DNA from: Enterococcus florum
Lineage (GTDB): Bacteria > Bacillota > Bacilli > Lactobacillales > Enterococcaceae
NCBI RefSeq assembly: GCF_004309355.1
Contig: NZ_BJCC01000024.1
Location: forward strand, 1 to 64,000
Length of the DNA stretch: 64,000 bases
Direction of reading: 5' to 3'
Below, piece after piece: positions 8,436 through 16,862 of this stretch. The notes beneath the pieces are model-generated. The model made no database searches. It was given only the letters and a program-made list of their open reading frames with translations, and was not told the origin of the DNA. Position numbers and translations under genes: made by a program. The stretch's first letter is position 1, and each line of letters begins with the position of its first letter.

Positions 8436-8765
8436 ATGACCGTGATTACATTAGAACACTTTGATGAAGTGGAGATGCGCGTGGGTACAGTGACCAATGC
8501 CTCGCTGAATAAGCGAGCAAGAAAGCCCGCATACAAGGTAATGGTGGATTTAGGAGAATAGGGCACGAAGCACAGCTCTGCCCAATTGGCCAATTATACT
8601 CCAGAAGAATTGATCGGAAAACAGGTTGTCTGTGTCTGTAATTTTGACCCGATCCGCATCGGTGATGTTAAAAGTGAAGTGCGCATTTTAGGCAGTGACA
8701 CGGAAGCAGGCTGTATTTTGTTAACTTCATTGAGTCCGGTTGAAAATGGAGCTAAAGTATTTTGA
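8436..8765 (+). pseudogene. csaA: csaA-like tRNA-binding domain protein, interrupted by a stop codon
   Basis: A 110-codon frame has the exact length and sequence pattern of CsaA (VEMRVGTVTNASLNKRARKP, then GTKHSSAQLANYTPEELIGK, CVCNFDPIRIGDVKSEV, and an ending rich in EAGCILLTSL). CsaA is a small OB-fold protein with chaperone and tRNA-binding activity. An in-frame TAG at 8559-8561 falls where the family has a residue between LGE and GTKHSS; the rest of the frame is intact. A sequencing error is possible, but nearby relics fit real decay. An ATG-distal restart is not evident. Confidence 0.8.
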
Positions 8766-8835
8766 AACGGAGATGCTGTAAGAATAAGATCATTCATTTC
8801 AAACTATTATGATGGCAGCTTCTGCAGGATTTGAT

Positions 8836-8880
8836 AAAAAAACCCATTGATCTCTTAACGAAATAAGAGCGCAGTGGGTT
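8836..8880 (-). terminator. Terminator of a lost minus-strand gene
   Basis: A 17-bp imperfect stem (AACCCACTGCGCTCTTA with the matching arm) is followed on the minus strand by a T run, 26 bases after the relic stop at 8906. Confidence 0.65.
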
Positions 8881-8905
8881 ATTCGTTTTATGTCAAAAGC
8901 CGAAA

Positions 8906-9050
8906 TTAAATCGTTAGCAGTTTTGCGTCCGTGTGGCCTTTGTATTTCAGACTTTCTTGAACGGGCTCTGGCAGACGGTTTGGCTGGAGCAAGTCGATTA
9001 AAAACATATTCAAACCTTCAAATTCCACATCAACACTCGAAAAGCTTCAG
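8906..9050 (-). pseudogene. C-terminal relic of an unrecognised gene
   Basis: About 45 codons remain open, ending LPEPVQESLKYKGHTDAKLL and a TAA that is followed by a good terminator. No start codon with an RBS is present and the frame fades above 9050. The family is not recognised. It is probably the surviving tail of a deleted gene. Confidence 0.45.
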
Positions 9051-9087
9051 TGGAAAATGATGGTTGGGAGATGACGGTCAGACAGAG

Positions 9088-9321
9088 GATGGCTGGGGTT
9101 ATACTTCTTCAGCCGATGAAGGGAATATGAAGAGGAATACCGACGAGTCGTGGAAACGATCTACCAATCCAGTGTGTTGCACGGCTATTGCTATACTCAG
9201 CTGGCAGGTGTTGAGCAAGAAATCACCGTTCTGTTGACTTATGATCAGAAACCAAAATGTGAGTTGTCGCTTATCAAGGCGGTCAATAATCAAGCGGTAA
9301 ATCCGGTCATAGTTTCTTAAC
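9088..9321 (+). pseudogene. C-terminal relic of a GH2 beta-galactosidase-like hydrolase
   Basis: The frame encodes DGWGYTSS, then after a frame change near 9120 it continues YEEEYRRVVETIYQSSVLHG, YCYTQLAGVEQEITVLLTYD and a short tail to TAA at 9319. The combination GWGY, RY/YRRVVETI, GYCYTQL and VEQE..LLTYD is typical of the last part of the GH2 catalytic barrel. The catalytic residues and the rest of the enzyme are gone. Confidence 0.7.
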
Positions 9322-9368
9322 TAAACTGGTTAAGGCAAAAACTGAAAACTTCTTCCAAAACAACAAAC

Positions 9369-9397
9369 TTAACGAATCCCTCCAACCGTGATACAGT
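9369..9397 (+). promoter_or_regulatory. Promoter of the aldo/keto reductase gene
   Basis: TTAACG (9369-9374), 17 bases, TACAGT (9392-9397). Confidence 0.5.
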
Positions 9398-9476
9398 AAA
9401 AGAGACGGCAGATCGTCCGAATAAGTGCACGCTATTTGAGACCTTGCCAATTCGTATATCAAGGAGGAATTCGAGT

Positions 9477-10316
9477 ATGACAGCACCAAAATTAGTTTTG
9501 AATGATGGGCATTATTTACCGGCACTAGGATTTGGCACGGTAGGGATTCGTGGAAATCATGGGATGAATCAAATGATCGCAGCGATTCAAAGCGGCTATC
9601 GGTTGATCGATTCTTCGACCAACTACGACAACGAAGGCGTCGTAGGTGAAGCGATTCGTCGTTCAGGTGTTCCTCGGGCTGAGCTTTTTGTAACATCAAA
9701 ATTGCCTGGAAAGTATCACCATTATGATGATGCCTTGATGATGATCCAAGAATCATTGTGTCGCATGGGATTGGATTATTTTGACCTGTATCTGATCCAC
9801 TGGCCGTTGCCAAAACGGGATCATTATGTGGAAGCATGGAAAGCTTTGGTTACAGCACAGAAAATGGGTTTGATCCGTTCAATCGGTGTCTCCAATTTCG
9901 AATCTGAGCATTTGGATCGAATTATCGATGCAACAGGTGTAACTCCTGCAGTCAATCAAATCGAAATCCATCCTTACTGGGTACAAGAACGGATGCTGGA
10001 AGAAAATCGAAAGCGTGGAATCGTCACTGAGGCTTGGAGCCCGCTGGGACGAGGCAGTGAATCTTTGAAGGAAGAAACGATTAAAGAACTCGCTGATAAA
10101 TATAGTAAATCTACAGGTCAAATCATTTTGCGTTGGCATTTGGAGCGCGGTATTTTACCAGTGGTTCGTTCGGGCAATCCTGCGCATCAACGAGACAATC
10201 TGAATGTGTTTGATTTCCATTTGAACGAAGAAGAAGTTGCAGCAATCAATCAGCTGAACAAACCAGACGGACGGGTAGACGGACAGGATCCAAATGAATA
10301 TGAAGAATTTGAATAA
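9477..10316 (+). CDS. Aldo/keto reductase
   Basis: 279 aa from the ATG at 9477, placed after AAGGAGGAATTCGAGT; an upstream ATG at 9444 lacks an RBS. The AKR tetrad is visible: Asp and Tyr in LIDSSTNYDNE (about 44-53), Lys in VTSKLPGK (near 77), His in LYLIHWPLP (near 107). NADPH-binding residues lie in the VVRSGNPAHQRDNL part. It belongs to the prokaryotic 2,5-diketogluconate reductase-like group; the true substrate is unknown. Monocistronic, ending at a bidirectional terminator. Confidence 0.92.
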   Translation: MTAPKLVLNDGHYLPALGFGTVGIRGNHGMNQMIAAIQSGYRLIDSSTNYDNEGVVGEAIRRSGVPRAELFVTSKLPGKYHHYDDALMMIQESLCRMGLDYFDLYLIHWPLPKRDHYVEAWKALVTAQKMGLIRSIGVSNFESEHLDRIIDATGVTPAVNQIEIHPYWVQERMLEENRKRGIVTEAWSPLGRGSESLKEETIKELADKYSKSTGQIILRWHLERGILPVVRSGNPAHQRDNLNVFDFHLNEEEVAAINQLNKPDGRVDGQDPNEYEEFE

Positions 10317-10320
10317 AGCA

Positions 10321-10357
10321 AAAGAACCGGCATTGAAGTGTGATGTCGGTTCTTTCT
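10321..10357. terminator. Bidirectional terminator between the AKR and M20 genes
   Basis: AAAGAACCGGCAT pairs with ATGTCGGTTCTTT (one mismatch) between convergent stops. Confidence 0.8.
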
Positions 10358-11623
10358 TTAGCTGCACCAATCGAATAGAAAGCCACCGATAACTTTGCAG
10401 TAATCCAACAGCTGCTTGGCGGAAACCCCTTCATTGGTACTGTGGGCTTGGATCAATTCTCCCGGTCCGTAAATGACTGCCGGTATGCCGTAGTAATCGA
10501 ACCAGCCGCCATCTGTTACAGTCGTGGACATATTGACTACCGGGGCTTGCTGGAGCTGTGCTTCATGATTTTTTGCTAAAAGTTTCATTGCCGGATGTGT
10601 TGTATCCAAAGACAGCGGAGGAAAAACTTCGCCTTTTTCCTCGAGCATGGAATCGCCGCCCCATTTGAAGGCTGGCAGGTTGTTTTTCAACCACGGATCT
10701 GCCTTAGCCGTCGCGAGAATATGTTCTTCGATCTCAGCGATCACTTCATCAACCGTTTCATTTGGATAAAAATGAACAGTGATCCACAACCGTGCTTGAT
10801 TGGCGACAAAAGCGGGGTGGATGCCGCCTTCTACATAGGCCGGATTGATCGTATTGGTGCCTGGAGGAAACCCCTCGCAGGTTTTAGTAATGCCCCAATA
10901 GCGCTCTAGCTTTTGCAGCGCATCAATGATCACTGCCATCTTTTCGACCATACTTGCGGCTTTCAATCCGCCGCCGGTATGGACCATCGAAATTCGATTG
11001 CCATCGTGATAGGTTTTTGGACTTTCCAAGGTGATCCAACCTGTGATGACACCGCCTTGGCCTTGAAAGCTTAGATTAGAGGTATCACCCACGATGGCAA
11101 AGTCAGCCTCATGATGCTCCTGCAATAATTGCTTCGTACCGGCTTCGCCAGCTTCTTCCCCGACGACTGATTGAAAGCAAATCTCGCCTGAAAACTCGAG
11201 CTTCAAACGGGAAACCAACCGGAATAAATACAAGAAGCAGGCAACTGCCCCTTTCATATCACTGACACCACGACCTACCAGCCAGTCTCCCTGTTGCACC
11301 AATTCAAAAGGATCTGTCTGCCACTTCTCTTGATCCTCTACCGTGGCAACATCCACGTGCCCATTTAAAATTAAGCGGTTCCGTTCCGCAGGCTTCGCTC
11401 CTTTAAGTGAGCCATATACCAGCAGATCCTTTTCGTAAAATGGTTTCTGATGAACATCAAAGTTTGCTTGTTCCAGTTCTTGGCTGATAAATTCCTGCAA
11501 AGGTATGGTATTGCGGGCAGGAGGCGAAACGGTATTGAAGGCAACCAGTTTGCCAAGCAGCTCGATCAATTCCTCCTGATGCTGGTCGATGGCTTCGATG
11601 AGTCTGATTTTTTGCTGATTCAT
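10358..11623 (-). CDS. M20-family metallo-amidohydrolase (ArgE/DapE group)
   Basis: 421 aa from the ATG at 11623, preceded on the minus strand by AGAGGACACCC; the longer frame to 11728 has no RBS. Metal ligands are visible: His in LILNGHVDVATV (about 85-96), Asp in VGRGVSDMKGAVACF (near 119), Glu-Glu in VVGEEAGEAGT (near 150). The dimerisation domain lies about residues 195-310. The family removes acyl groups from amino acids or peptides (N-acetylornithine, N-succinyl-DAP and others). With no biosynthetic genes nearby, the exact substrate is not clear. Confidence 0.88.
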   Translation of the reverse strand: MNQQKIRLIEAIDQHQEELIELLGKLVAFNTVSPPARNTIPLQEFISQELEQANFDVHQKPFYEKDLLVYGSLKGAKPAERNRLILNGHVDVATVEDQEKWQTDPFELVQQGDWLVGRGVSDMKGAVACFLYLFRLVSRLKLEFSGEICFQSVVGEEAGEAGTKQLLQEHHEADFAIVGDTSNLSFQGQGGVITGWITLESPKTYHDGNRISMVHTGGGLKAASMVEKMAVIIDALQKLERYWGITKTCEGFPPGTNTINPAYVEGGIHPAFVANQARLWITVHFYPNETVDEVIAEIEEHILATAKADPWLKNNLPAFKWGGDSMLEEKGEVFPPLSLDTTHPAMKLLAKNHEAQLQQAPVVNMSTTVTDGGWFDYYGIPAVIYGPGELIQAHSTNEGVSAKQLLDYCKVIGGFLFDWCS

Positions 11624-11749
11624 GGGTGTCCTCTTTTCTTGGGTTATTGTGTGAATGACAAGTTTTTTAGCAAAATAGGTGAGCTTATTTTTTCTAACGA
11701 TAGATGATTTTTCTATTTTATCATACATTTTGCTTGATTTATGTGTTAT

Positions 11750-11779
11750 CTTCGATGAAAAGGATCCCTTTCATCGAAG
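11750..11779. repeat. Perfect 11-bp inverted repeat upstream of the DUF3267 gene
   Basis: CTTCGATGAAA and TTTCATCGAAG flank 8 bases (AGGATCCC). No T run follows on either strand, so an operator is more likely than a terminator. It lies in the 269-bp gap between the divergent M20 and DUF3267 genes, which shows no other gene. Confidence 0.55.
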
Positions 11780-11892
11780 CTGGTTGAGCATTTTGTCTCA
11801 GAAACGGTTTCATTGTTTCCAGCAGAGTAGACAAATCCTTCGCCACCGTTTTCTCTACATGTTACGATGGTTCAAACAGGAAGGAGACTAGA

Positions 11893-12450
11893 ATGAAACT
11901 TCTTAAATCAATCGATCTATTGAATGACCAGCAAGCTGCTTTACGTCTGAACCTTGCTGCAATCCCCTTGATGCTGGTCTTTTATTTTGCCTTCAATGCC
12001 CTGACCAACGCGATTTCTGTTGATGGACCTGAACGAAATCGTTCGCTCGCCGGCTTTTTGTTGGAATTTCTGGTGTTTTTGTTCCTGATCGTACTTCATG
12101 AGCTGATCCACGGTTTGTTTTTTAAAGTCTTTGCACCGAATCAGAAAGTCAAGTTCGGTTTCAAAAACGGGTTAGCCTATGCTACGGCACCAGGATCGAT
12201 TTACTCCAAAGGAACATTCGCCTGGATTTCACTTGCGCCTTTCGTATTGATCACCCTCGGCTTATTTGGAGCTTACCTAGCCAGCGGATTATCAAGAGGG
12301 GCATTTGTGCTGATTGCCGCCATCCATGCCGGTGCCTGTGTCGGGGATTTTTATTGGATTTATTTGCTGCTCAAAGCCCCAGCCAAAACGTTGGTGAAGG
12401 ATACTGAAGTTGGGTTGAATTTATATAAAAAGGAAACAACTTCTGAATAA
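11893..12450 (+). CDS. DUF3267 putative membrane metalloprotease
   Basis: 185 aa with about four membrane segments. The second carries the zinc-binding motif HELIH in LFLIVLHELIHGLFFKVFAP (about residues 65-84), a hallmark of DUF3267 proteins. The family resembles site-2-type proteases, but no substrate is known. ATG with AAGGAGACTAGA upstream. Monocistronic, followed by a strong terminator. Confidence 0.82.
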   Translation: MKLLKSIDLLNDQQAALRLNLAAIPLMLVFYFAFNALTNAISVDGPERNRSLAGFLLEFLVFLFLIVLHELIHGLFFKVFAPNQKVKFGFKNGLAYATAPGSIYSKGTFAWISLAPFVLITLGLFGAYLASGLSRGAFVLIAAIHAGACVGDFYWIYLLLKAPAKTLVKDTEVGLNLYKKETTSE

Positions 12451-12460
12451 GAGTATTAAA

Positions 12461-12506
12461 GAGCTGCCACAAAATACCAAAACGGTATTTGTGACAGCTC
12501 CTTTTC
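12461..12506. terminator. Terminator after the DUF3267 gene
   Basis: A 17-bp near-perfect stem (GAGCTGCCACAAAATACC with GGTATTTGTGACAGCTC, one bulge) precedes CTTTTC; it also lies 3' of the convergent 12528 gene. Confidence 0.85.
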
Positions 12507-12527
12507 ATTGAATCATAGATACTCACT

Positions 12528-12950
12528 CTAAAACTTTTTAAACGTCAACACAGAAATGACGGTTTCCTTCGCCAACTGTTTCGCACTGTCGATCACTTGG
12601 TCACTGTCATTATTTCTAAGGCCCTTTACTGCATGATTCACTTGTTTAGTTGCAAATTCCACCGTATTTAAGACACTGTGTTTGGTTTGATCGGCGGCCT
12701 CTGCCAACTGATCGATTCCGTCATTGACTTTATCCTCTTGGCAGTCGATCGTGCCGACGACTGCTTCGATGCAGCCATCCAAGGTTTGACCAACCAACTT
12801 CCCCACGGTTTTATTGCGTTTCAACACCTCGGGACCCACTTGCCGTAATGCATCATTGTCGATCAATTCTGCCGCAAAATTCGTCACCCCGCTGATCAAT
12901 CCGCCGCGAACGGCACCAATTCCTTGCCCAATTTCTTTAAAAATCGCCAT
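12528..12950 (-). CDS. Hypothetical helical protein
   Basis: 140 aa from the ATG at 12950, which follows GGAAGGTG on the minus strand; the frame extends to 13094 but without a usable start. The product is helix-rich and has no membrane segment or signal peptide. Recurrent patterns such as IDQLAEAADQTKHSVLNTVE suggest amphipathic helices or a coiled coil. I do not recognise a family. A stress- or envelope-associated role is possible but unsupported. Confidence 0.65.
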   Translation of the reverse strand: MAIFKEIGQGIGAVRGGLISGVTNFAAELIDNDALRQVGPEVLKRNKTVGKLVGQTLDGCIEAVVGTIDCQEDKVNDGIDQLAEAADQTKHSVLNTVEFATKQVNHAVKGLRNNDSDQVIDSAKQLAKETVISVLTFKKF

Positions 12951-13344
12951 ACGAACACCTTCCTTTTTTCTTAGTATACCACGAGGTGACGCTGATGAAA
13001 TCTCATCTCGGAGGCAAATCAGAAGAGGCAGCGAAGTAAGTATTTTCTTAATTTCACTAACAACGTTTAATTCAAGACCTTCCAGAAGCAGCAAAGACTT
13101 CGCAGGTGAGAGTTATCAACAAATGAAGCCGCAAAAAAACGCATCATTCACCATTTTTAACGCCAGAAGTGACATCTGTAAGAATATATTTTCATTTGCA
13201 ATAAAACCATTCACAACGTATAAAATAAGCAACTGGCTCTACTGCATCAACGAACACAGAAATAATTGCAGGTCTCGAGAACATAACTAGAAAAGTCTGA
13301 TATAATTTTAATGATTCAGTTCACAAAGAAAGGCGGGAAAACGC
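12951..13344. other. 394-bp intergenic region between divergent genes
   Basis: No coding sequence with an RBS is seen. A TATAAT at 13301-13306 lies 39 bases before the response regulator start and is a probable extended promoter element; its -35 region is poor, which fits activator control. Confidence 0.4.
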
Positions 13345-14010
13345 TTGAAACAGATTTTAATCATTGATGACGATGTGCACATCGGCAATCTTTTAGAAGA
13401 AGCGCTTGAGAGAGAAGGGTATCGTACGTTGCGTGCTTACTCGGGAACTGAAGCTCTGCTGGTATTAAGGCAAAGCCGACCGGATCTAGTGTTATTGGAT
13501 TTGATGCTGCCAGGTTTAAATGGGGAAGACCTCCTGCCACAAATAAAGGGAATTCCAGTGATTGTTTTAAGCGCTAAAGTGGATATAGAGAATAAGGTGG
13601 CGTTGCTGCTGAATGGGGCAGTAGATTATGTAATGAAGCCCTTCAGCATCCAGGAGCTTTTGGCAAGAATTACTGTTCAATTTCGTCAACAGGCTGGAAA
13701 AACGACCACTGAGGTGTTAATTTTTGATCAGATTAGGCTTGATTTGGCTCAGCATCAGGTGACCGTCGCTGATCAATTCGTCAAACTAACTCGGACCGAA
13801 TTTGCAATTTTGAAACTGCTGCTGCAACATGACTCACAGGTCCTCACTAAGTCGGTTTTGCTGGACCGTATCAGTGTAGATACCCCAGACTGCACCGAAG
13901 CTTCTTTAAAGATGCACATTAGTAATTTAAGGAAAAAGCTGAGGACAGCCAGCGGTCGCGAATACATCGAGGCCGTTTGGGGCATCGGCTTTAAATTAAA
14001 GAGTGAATAA
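13345..14010 (+). CDS. OmpR-family response regulator
   Basis: 221 aa. The receiver domain (1-118) has the acidic pair DDD near residue 8, the phospho-acceptor Asp in LVLLDLMLPG and the conserved Lys in YVMKPFS. The C-terminal winged helix spans about 125-220 (LTRTEFAILKLL and SNLRKKLR). It starts at TTG with AAAGGCGGG upstream. The partner kinase is encoded after the ABC exporter it probably controls (15767), an arrangement common for antimicrobial peptide or bacitracin-type sensing systems. Confidence 0.9.
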   Translation: MKQILIIDDDVHIGNLLEEALEREGYRTLRAYSGTEALLVLRQSRPDLVLLDLMLPGLNGEDLLPQIKGIPVIVLSAKVDIENKVALLLNGAVDYVMKPFSIQELLARITVQFRQQAGKTTTEVLIFDQIRLDLAQHQVTVADQFVKLTRTEFAILKLLLQHDSQVLTKSVLLDRISVDTPDCTEASLKMHISNLRKKLRTASGREYIEAVWGIGFKLKSE

Positions 14011-14013
14011 ATC

Positions 14014-14062
14014 TTTACTGGATCTTTACGGTTTCCTTTACCGGTTTCTAGCCTTTTTACCG
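14014..14062 (+). repeat. Tandem TTTAC(C/T/G)G repeats, probable response regulator binding sites
   Basis: TTTAC occurs at 14014, 14025, 14037 and 14056, followed by TGG, GGT, CGG and CGG. The first three copies are 11 and 12 bases apart, one helical turn, as in OmpR-type direct-repeat operators. They sit in the 82-bp gap between the regulator stop and the ABC transporter start. Confidence 0.6.
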
Positions 14063-14092
14063 GTAGGATAGCTGTAACAAGTAAAGGAGACG

Positions 14093-15013
14093 ATGATCAT
14101 GAATAATGTTCTTGAAACCAAGGGGCTGTCTAAAAGTTATGGGTCTTTCAAAGCGCTGAATCGGTTGAGTATGACGGTGCCGAAGGGGGCTATTTACGGT
14201 TTTGTCGGAAAAAATGGTTCGGGAAAAACCACCTTGATTCGCTTAATATGCGGGCTGCAATACCCGACTGCTGGAGAATTTACTCTATATGGTAAGAAAA
14301 GCAGTGATCAAGAAATTGCACGAGCACGTCGCCGAATCGGCGCAGTGGTGGAGACGCCATCGATTTATTTAAACATGACTGCCAAAAATAATTTGAAGCA
14401 GCAATACCGTATTTTAGGCTTGCCGTCTTATGAGGGGCTGGAGGATATTCTGCGTCTGGTAGGGCTGGAAAATACTGGCAAGCGCAAGGCGAAAAACTTC
14501 TCGTTAGGTATGCGCCAGCGGCTGGGCATTGCTTTGGCTTTAGTGGGTGATCCGGACTTTTTGGTGCTGGATGAGCCGGTGAATGGACTGGATCCGCAGG
14601 GAATTATCGAAATCCGAGAGTTGATTTTGAAACTTAATCGGGAAAATCAGATCACCGTACTAATTTCCAGTCATATGCTGGATGAGCTGTCTAAACTGGC
14701 TACTCATTATGGCTTTATTGATAGTGGACGGATTGTTAAGGAAATGAGCGCGGCCGAATTGGAGGCGGCCTGCCGCAAATGTATGCGGCTTGAGGTGACC
14801 AATATGGGCGGGCTGATTCAGGTGCTGGAGGAGCAGAATTTGGATTACACTGTTTTGTCGGATACACAGGTGGATTTGTTTGCCAAGGTAAATGTCACCC
14901 AACTGGTGCTGTCGCTGGCTGAAGTGAATTCTGAGGTGCTGTCGCTGCAGGAGAGGGATGAAAGTTTGGAAAGCTACTATGTCAGCTTGGTAGGAGGTGG
15001 CCCTCATGCGTAA
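14093..15013 (+). CDS. ABC transporter ATP-binding protein, BcrA/lantibiotic-immunity type
   Basis: 306 aa. Walker A FVGKNGSGKTTLIRL (about 37-51), signature FSLGMRQRLGIALAL (near 133) and Walker B DFLVLDEPVNGLDP (near 155), then a C-terminal extension of about 90 residues typical of BcrA/CcmA-like exporters. It starts at ATG 14093 or 14099 behind AAAGGAGACG. It pairs with the overlapping permease gene; together they likely export or expel a membrane-active antimicrobial. Confidence 0.9.
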   Translation: MIMNNVLETKGLSKSYGSFKALNRLSMTVPKGAIYGFVGKNGSGKTTLIRLICGLQYPTAGEFTLYGKKSSDQEIARARRRIGAVVETPSIYLNMTAKNNLKQQYRILGLPSYEGLEDILRLVGLENTGKRKAKNFSLGMRQRLGIALALVGDPDFLVLDEPVNGLDPQGIIEIRELILKLNRENQITVLISSHMLDELSKLATHYGFIDSGRIVKEMSAAELEAACRKCMRLEVTNMGGLIQVLEEQNLDYTVLSDTQVDLFAKVNVTQLVLSLAEVNSEVLSLQERDESLESYYVSLVGGGPHA

Positions 15014-15752
15014 ATTATTGTACGCGAATCTGCAGCGTCTTTGGCTGGACAGCACGTTCTGGCTGATGGTTTTGGCCGTGATTGGGCTGGAAAGTGTTTT
15101 CTGCATCAATCTGCGGCGTCAGGGCACGTTGCCGATGGATCTGGTGTTGTTCGTATTTCTACAGTGCATGGGAATTTTGATCGCCATCTTGTTGAGTTTG
15201 TATTATGGAACCGATTATCAGGAGGGAACGATAAGAAATAAATTAGTGGTAGGTCACAAACGCAGTAGCATTTATTTAGCCAATCTGCTGGCTGGCTTCA
15301 TTGCAGTGACAGTTCTTTTTCTGATCGGCGTCTTGGTCGGCGGGGTGCTGGGGGCAGTGATGTATGAACCGCTGGAAAACGACCTGTTGCAAATCATTTT
15401 GGTAGGTGTGGTGGGCTGGCTGGCTTGTTTAAGCTTCGCGGCAATTTTCAATCTGGTGGGGATGCTTTCCAACAGTAAGTCGGTCTCGGCCATTGTCTGT
15501 ATTTTAGGAGCGTTTGGCTTGTTGTTCACTTCCTTGTACATTTATCAGCGGCTAGCACAGCCAGGGAGATTAACTGGAACGACACGAACCCTTTATGAAT
15601 TCTTATTTGAAGTCAATCCTAATGGTCAAATTCTGCAGGCGATGTCCTACAACATCGATTCGTCGATTCAGATGATGCTTTACTCATTCGGGTTAATCAT
15701 GGTTTTCAGCTTGGTAGGACTGTTTTTCTTCAAACGCAAAGATTTAAAATAA
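15006..15752 (+). CDS. ABC-2-type permease
   Basis: 248 aa from the ATG at 15006, which has AGGAGGTGG upstream and overlaps the ATPase stop by 8 bases. Six membrane segments are predicted, with the first loop YYGTDYQEGTIRNKLVVGHK characteristic of ABC-2 (BcrB-like) permeases. It is the membrane partner of the 14093 ATPase. Confidence 0.87.
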   Translation: MRKLLYANLQRLWLDSTFWLMVLAVIGLESVFCINLRRQGTLPMDLVLFVFLQCMGILIAILLSLYYGTDYQEGTIRNKLVVGHKRSSIYLANLLAGFIAVTVLFLIGVLVGGVLGAVMYEPLENDLLQIILVGVVGWLACLSFAAIFNLVGMLSNSKSVSAIVCILGAFGLLFTSLYIYQRLAQPGRLTGTTRTLYEFLFEVNPNGQILQAMSYNIDSSIQMMLYSFGLIMVFSLVGLFFFKRKDLK

Positions 15753-15766
15753 ACGAGGTGAATAAG

Positions 15767-16654
15767 ATGCTGTCTTGGCTTCTGTGTCTGGTTTTGCTGG
15801 CGGTGGTTGCAGGGTTGGTCATAAAAATCGGATTCTTGAAAAAGAGCATAGCAGAACTCCGTCAGGAGCTGACAGAGCATTTTGCTGAAGAAACCAATAC
15901 GCTGCTGGTTACGTCTTCTGGTGATAAGCACGTTCGTCAGCTGACGGCGGAACTGAATGTGCAGTTGCGCCTGCTGCGCCATCAGCGGCAGCGCTATTTG
16001 GCCGGCAATCAGGAACTCCACGCAGCAGTGACCAATATTTCCCATGATTTACGTACACCACTGACGGCTGTATTGGGCTATTTGGATTTGTTGGAGCAGG
16101 AAGAAAAATCGGAAACCGTCGCACGCTATCTGGCAGTGATCAGCAATCGAGCAGAATTGCTAAAAGAGCTAACGGAAGAATTCTTCCGTTATTCCGTGGT
16201 TCTTTCACCGGAGCAGCAAATCGATATTGAACCAATCGTATTGAATCAACTGCTGGAGGAAAGCTTAGCTGATGCTTATGTAGAGCTGAGTGGCCGCAGG
16301 ATTACCCCGACTGTTCAGCTGCCGACAGAAAAAGTAATACGCAAGCTTCATCGAGCTCAGGTCGTTCGGATTTTTTCTAATTTGATCAACAATGCGATCA
16401 AATACAGCGATGGTGACTTAATGGTCACCCTCACGACGGAAGGAACCGTTACGTTTGTGAACACAGCTGCCGGTCTGAATGAGATTCAAGCCGGAAAGCT
16501 GTTGGACCGTTTTTATACTGTAGAAACGGGAGCGAAATCGACAGGTCTTGGGTTGACAATCGCTAAAGGATTAATGGAACAAATCGGTGGTGAAATCACT
16601 GTGAATTACCAAAAGCCGCTCTTGTCTATTCAGATCAAGTTTCCACCAAGCTGA
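15767..16654 (+). CDS. Sensor histidine kinase
   Basis: 295 aa from the ATG at 15767 (CGAGGTG upstream; a GTG at 15758 is the alternative). One N-terminal membrane segment (about 2-22) and almost no extracellular part, so it belongs to the intramembrane-sensing type. H box NISHDLRTPLTAVLGY (near 90), N box NLINNAIKYS (near 206) and G box TGLGLTIAKG (near 260). The small sensor and adjacent ABC genes suggest that the transporter helps in signal detection. Partner of the 13345 regulator. Confidence 0.88.
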   Translation: MLSWLLCLVLLAVVAGLVIKIGFLKKSIAELRQELTEHFAEETNTLLVTSSGDKHVRQLTAELNVQLRLLRHQRQRYLAGNQELHAAVTNISHDLRTPLTAVLGYLDLLEQEEKSETVARYLAVISNRAELLKELTEEFFRYSVVLSPEQQIDIEPIVLNQLLEESLADAYVELSGRRITPTVQLPTEKVIRKLHRAQVVRIFSNLINNAIKYSDGDLMVTLTTEGTVTFVNTAAGLNEIQAGKLLDRFYTVETGAKSTGLGLTIAKGLMEQIGGEITVNYQKPLLSIQIKFPPS

Positions 16655-16862
16655 AAGGATGCTCAGGAAAGCTTGTAGATGAAGAAAACAGTATTGTTGT
16701 TGAGAGGATTCAGACTGGCCTGTAGTTGAAGTGAATAGAATGCAGAAATTATTTTTCGATTTTTCACCGGCAGGTAAAGCTTTCTGAACAAGGAGAGACC
16801 TGTTCTATAAATCAGGATGACGGATACACAACGTTCGTCAGAACGCAAAGGAGAATACATCC

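Noticed and set aside
9317-9335. CTTAAC-N7-GTTAAG as a MerR operator for the aldo/keto reductase
   Set aside because: It has no matching -35 and -10 and the better promoter lies about 50 bases downstream; kept only as a note.
9307-9837. Minus-strand frame of 176 codons
   Set aside because: It is antisense to the aldo/keto reductase and has unlikely composition.
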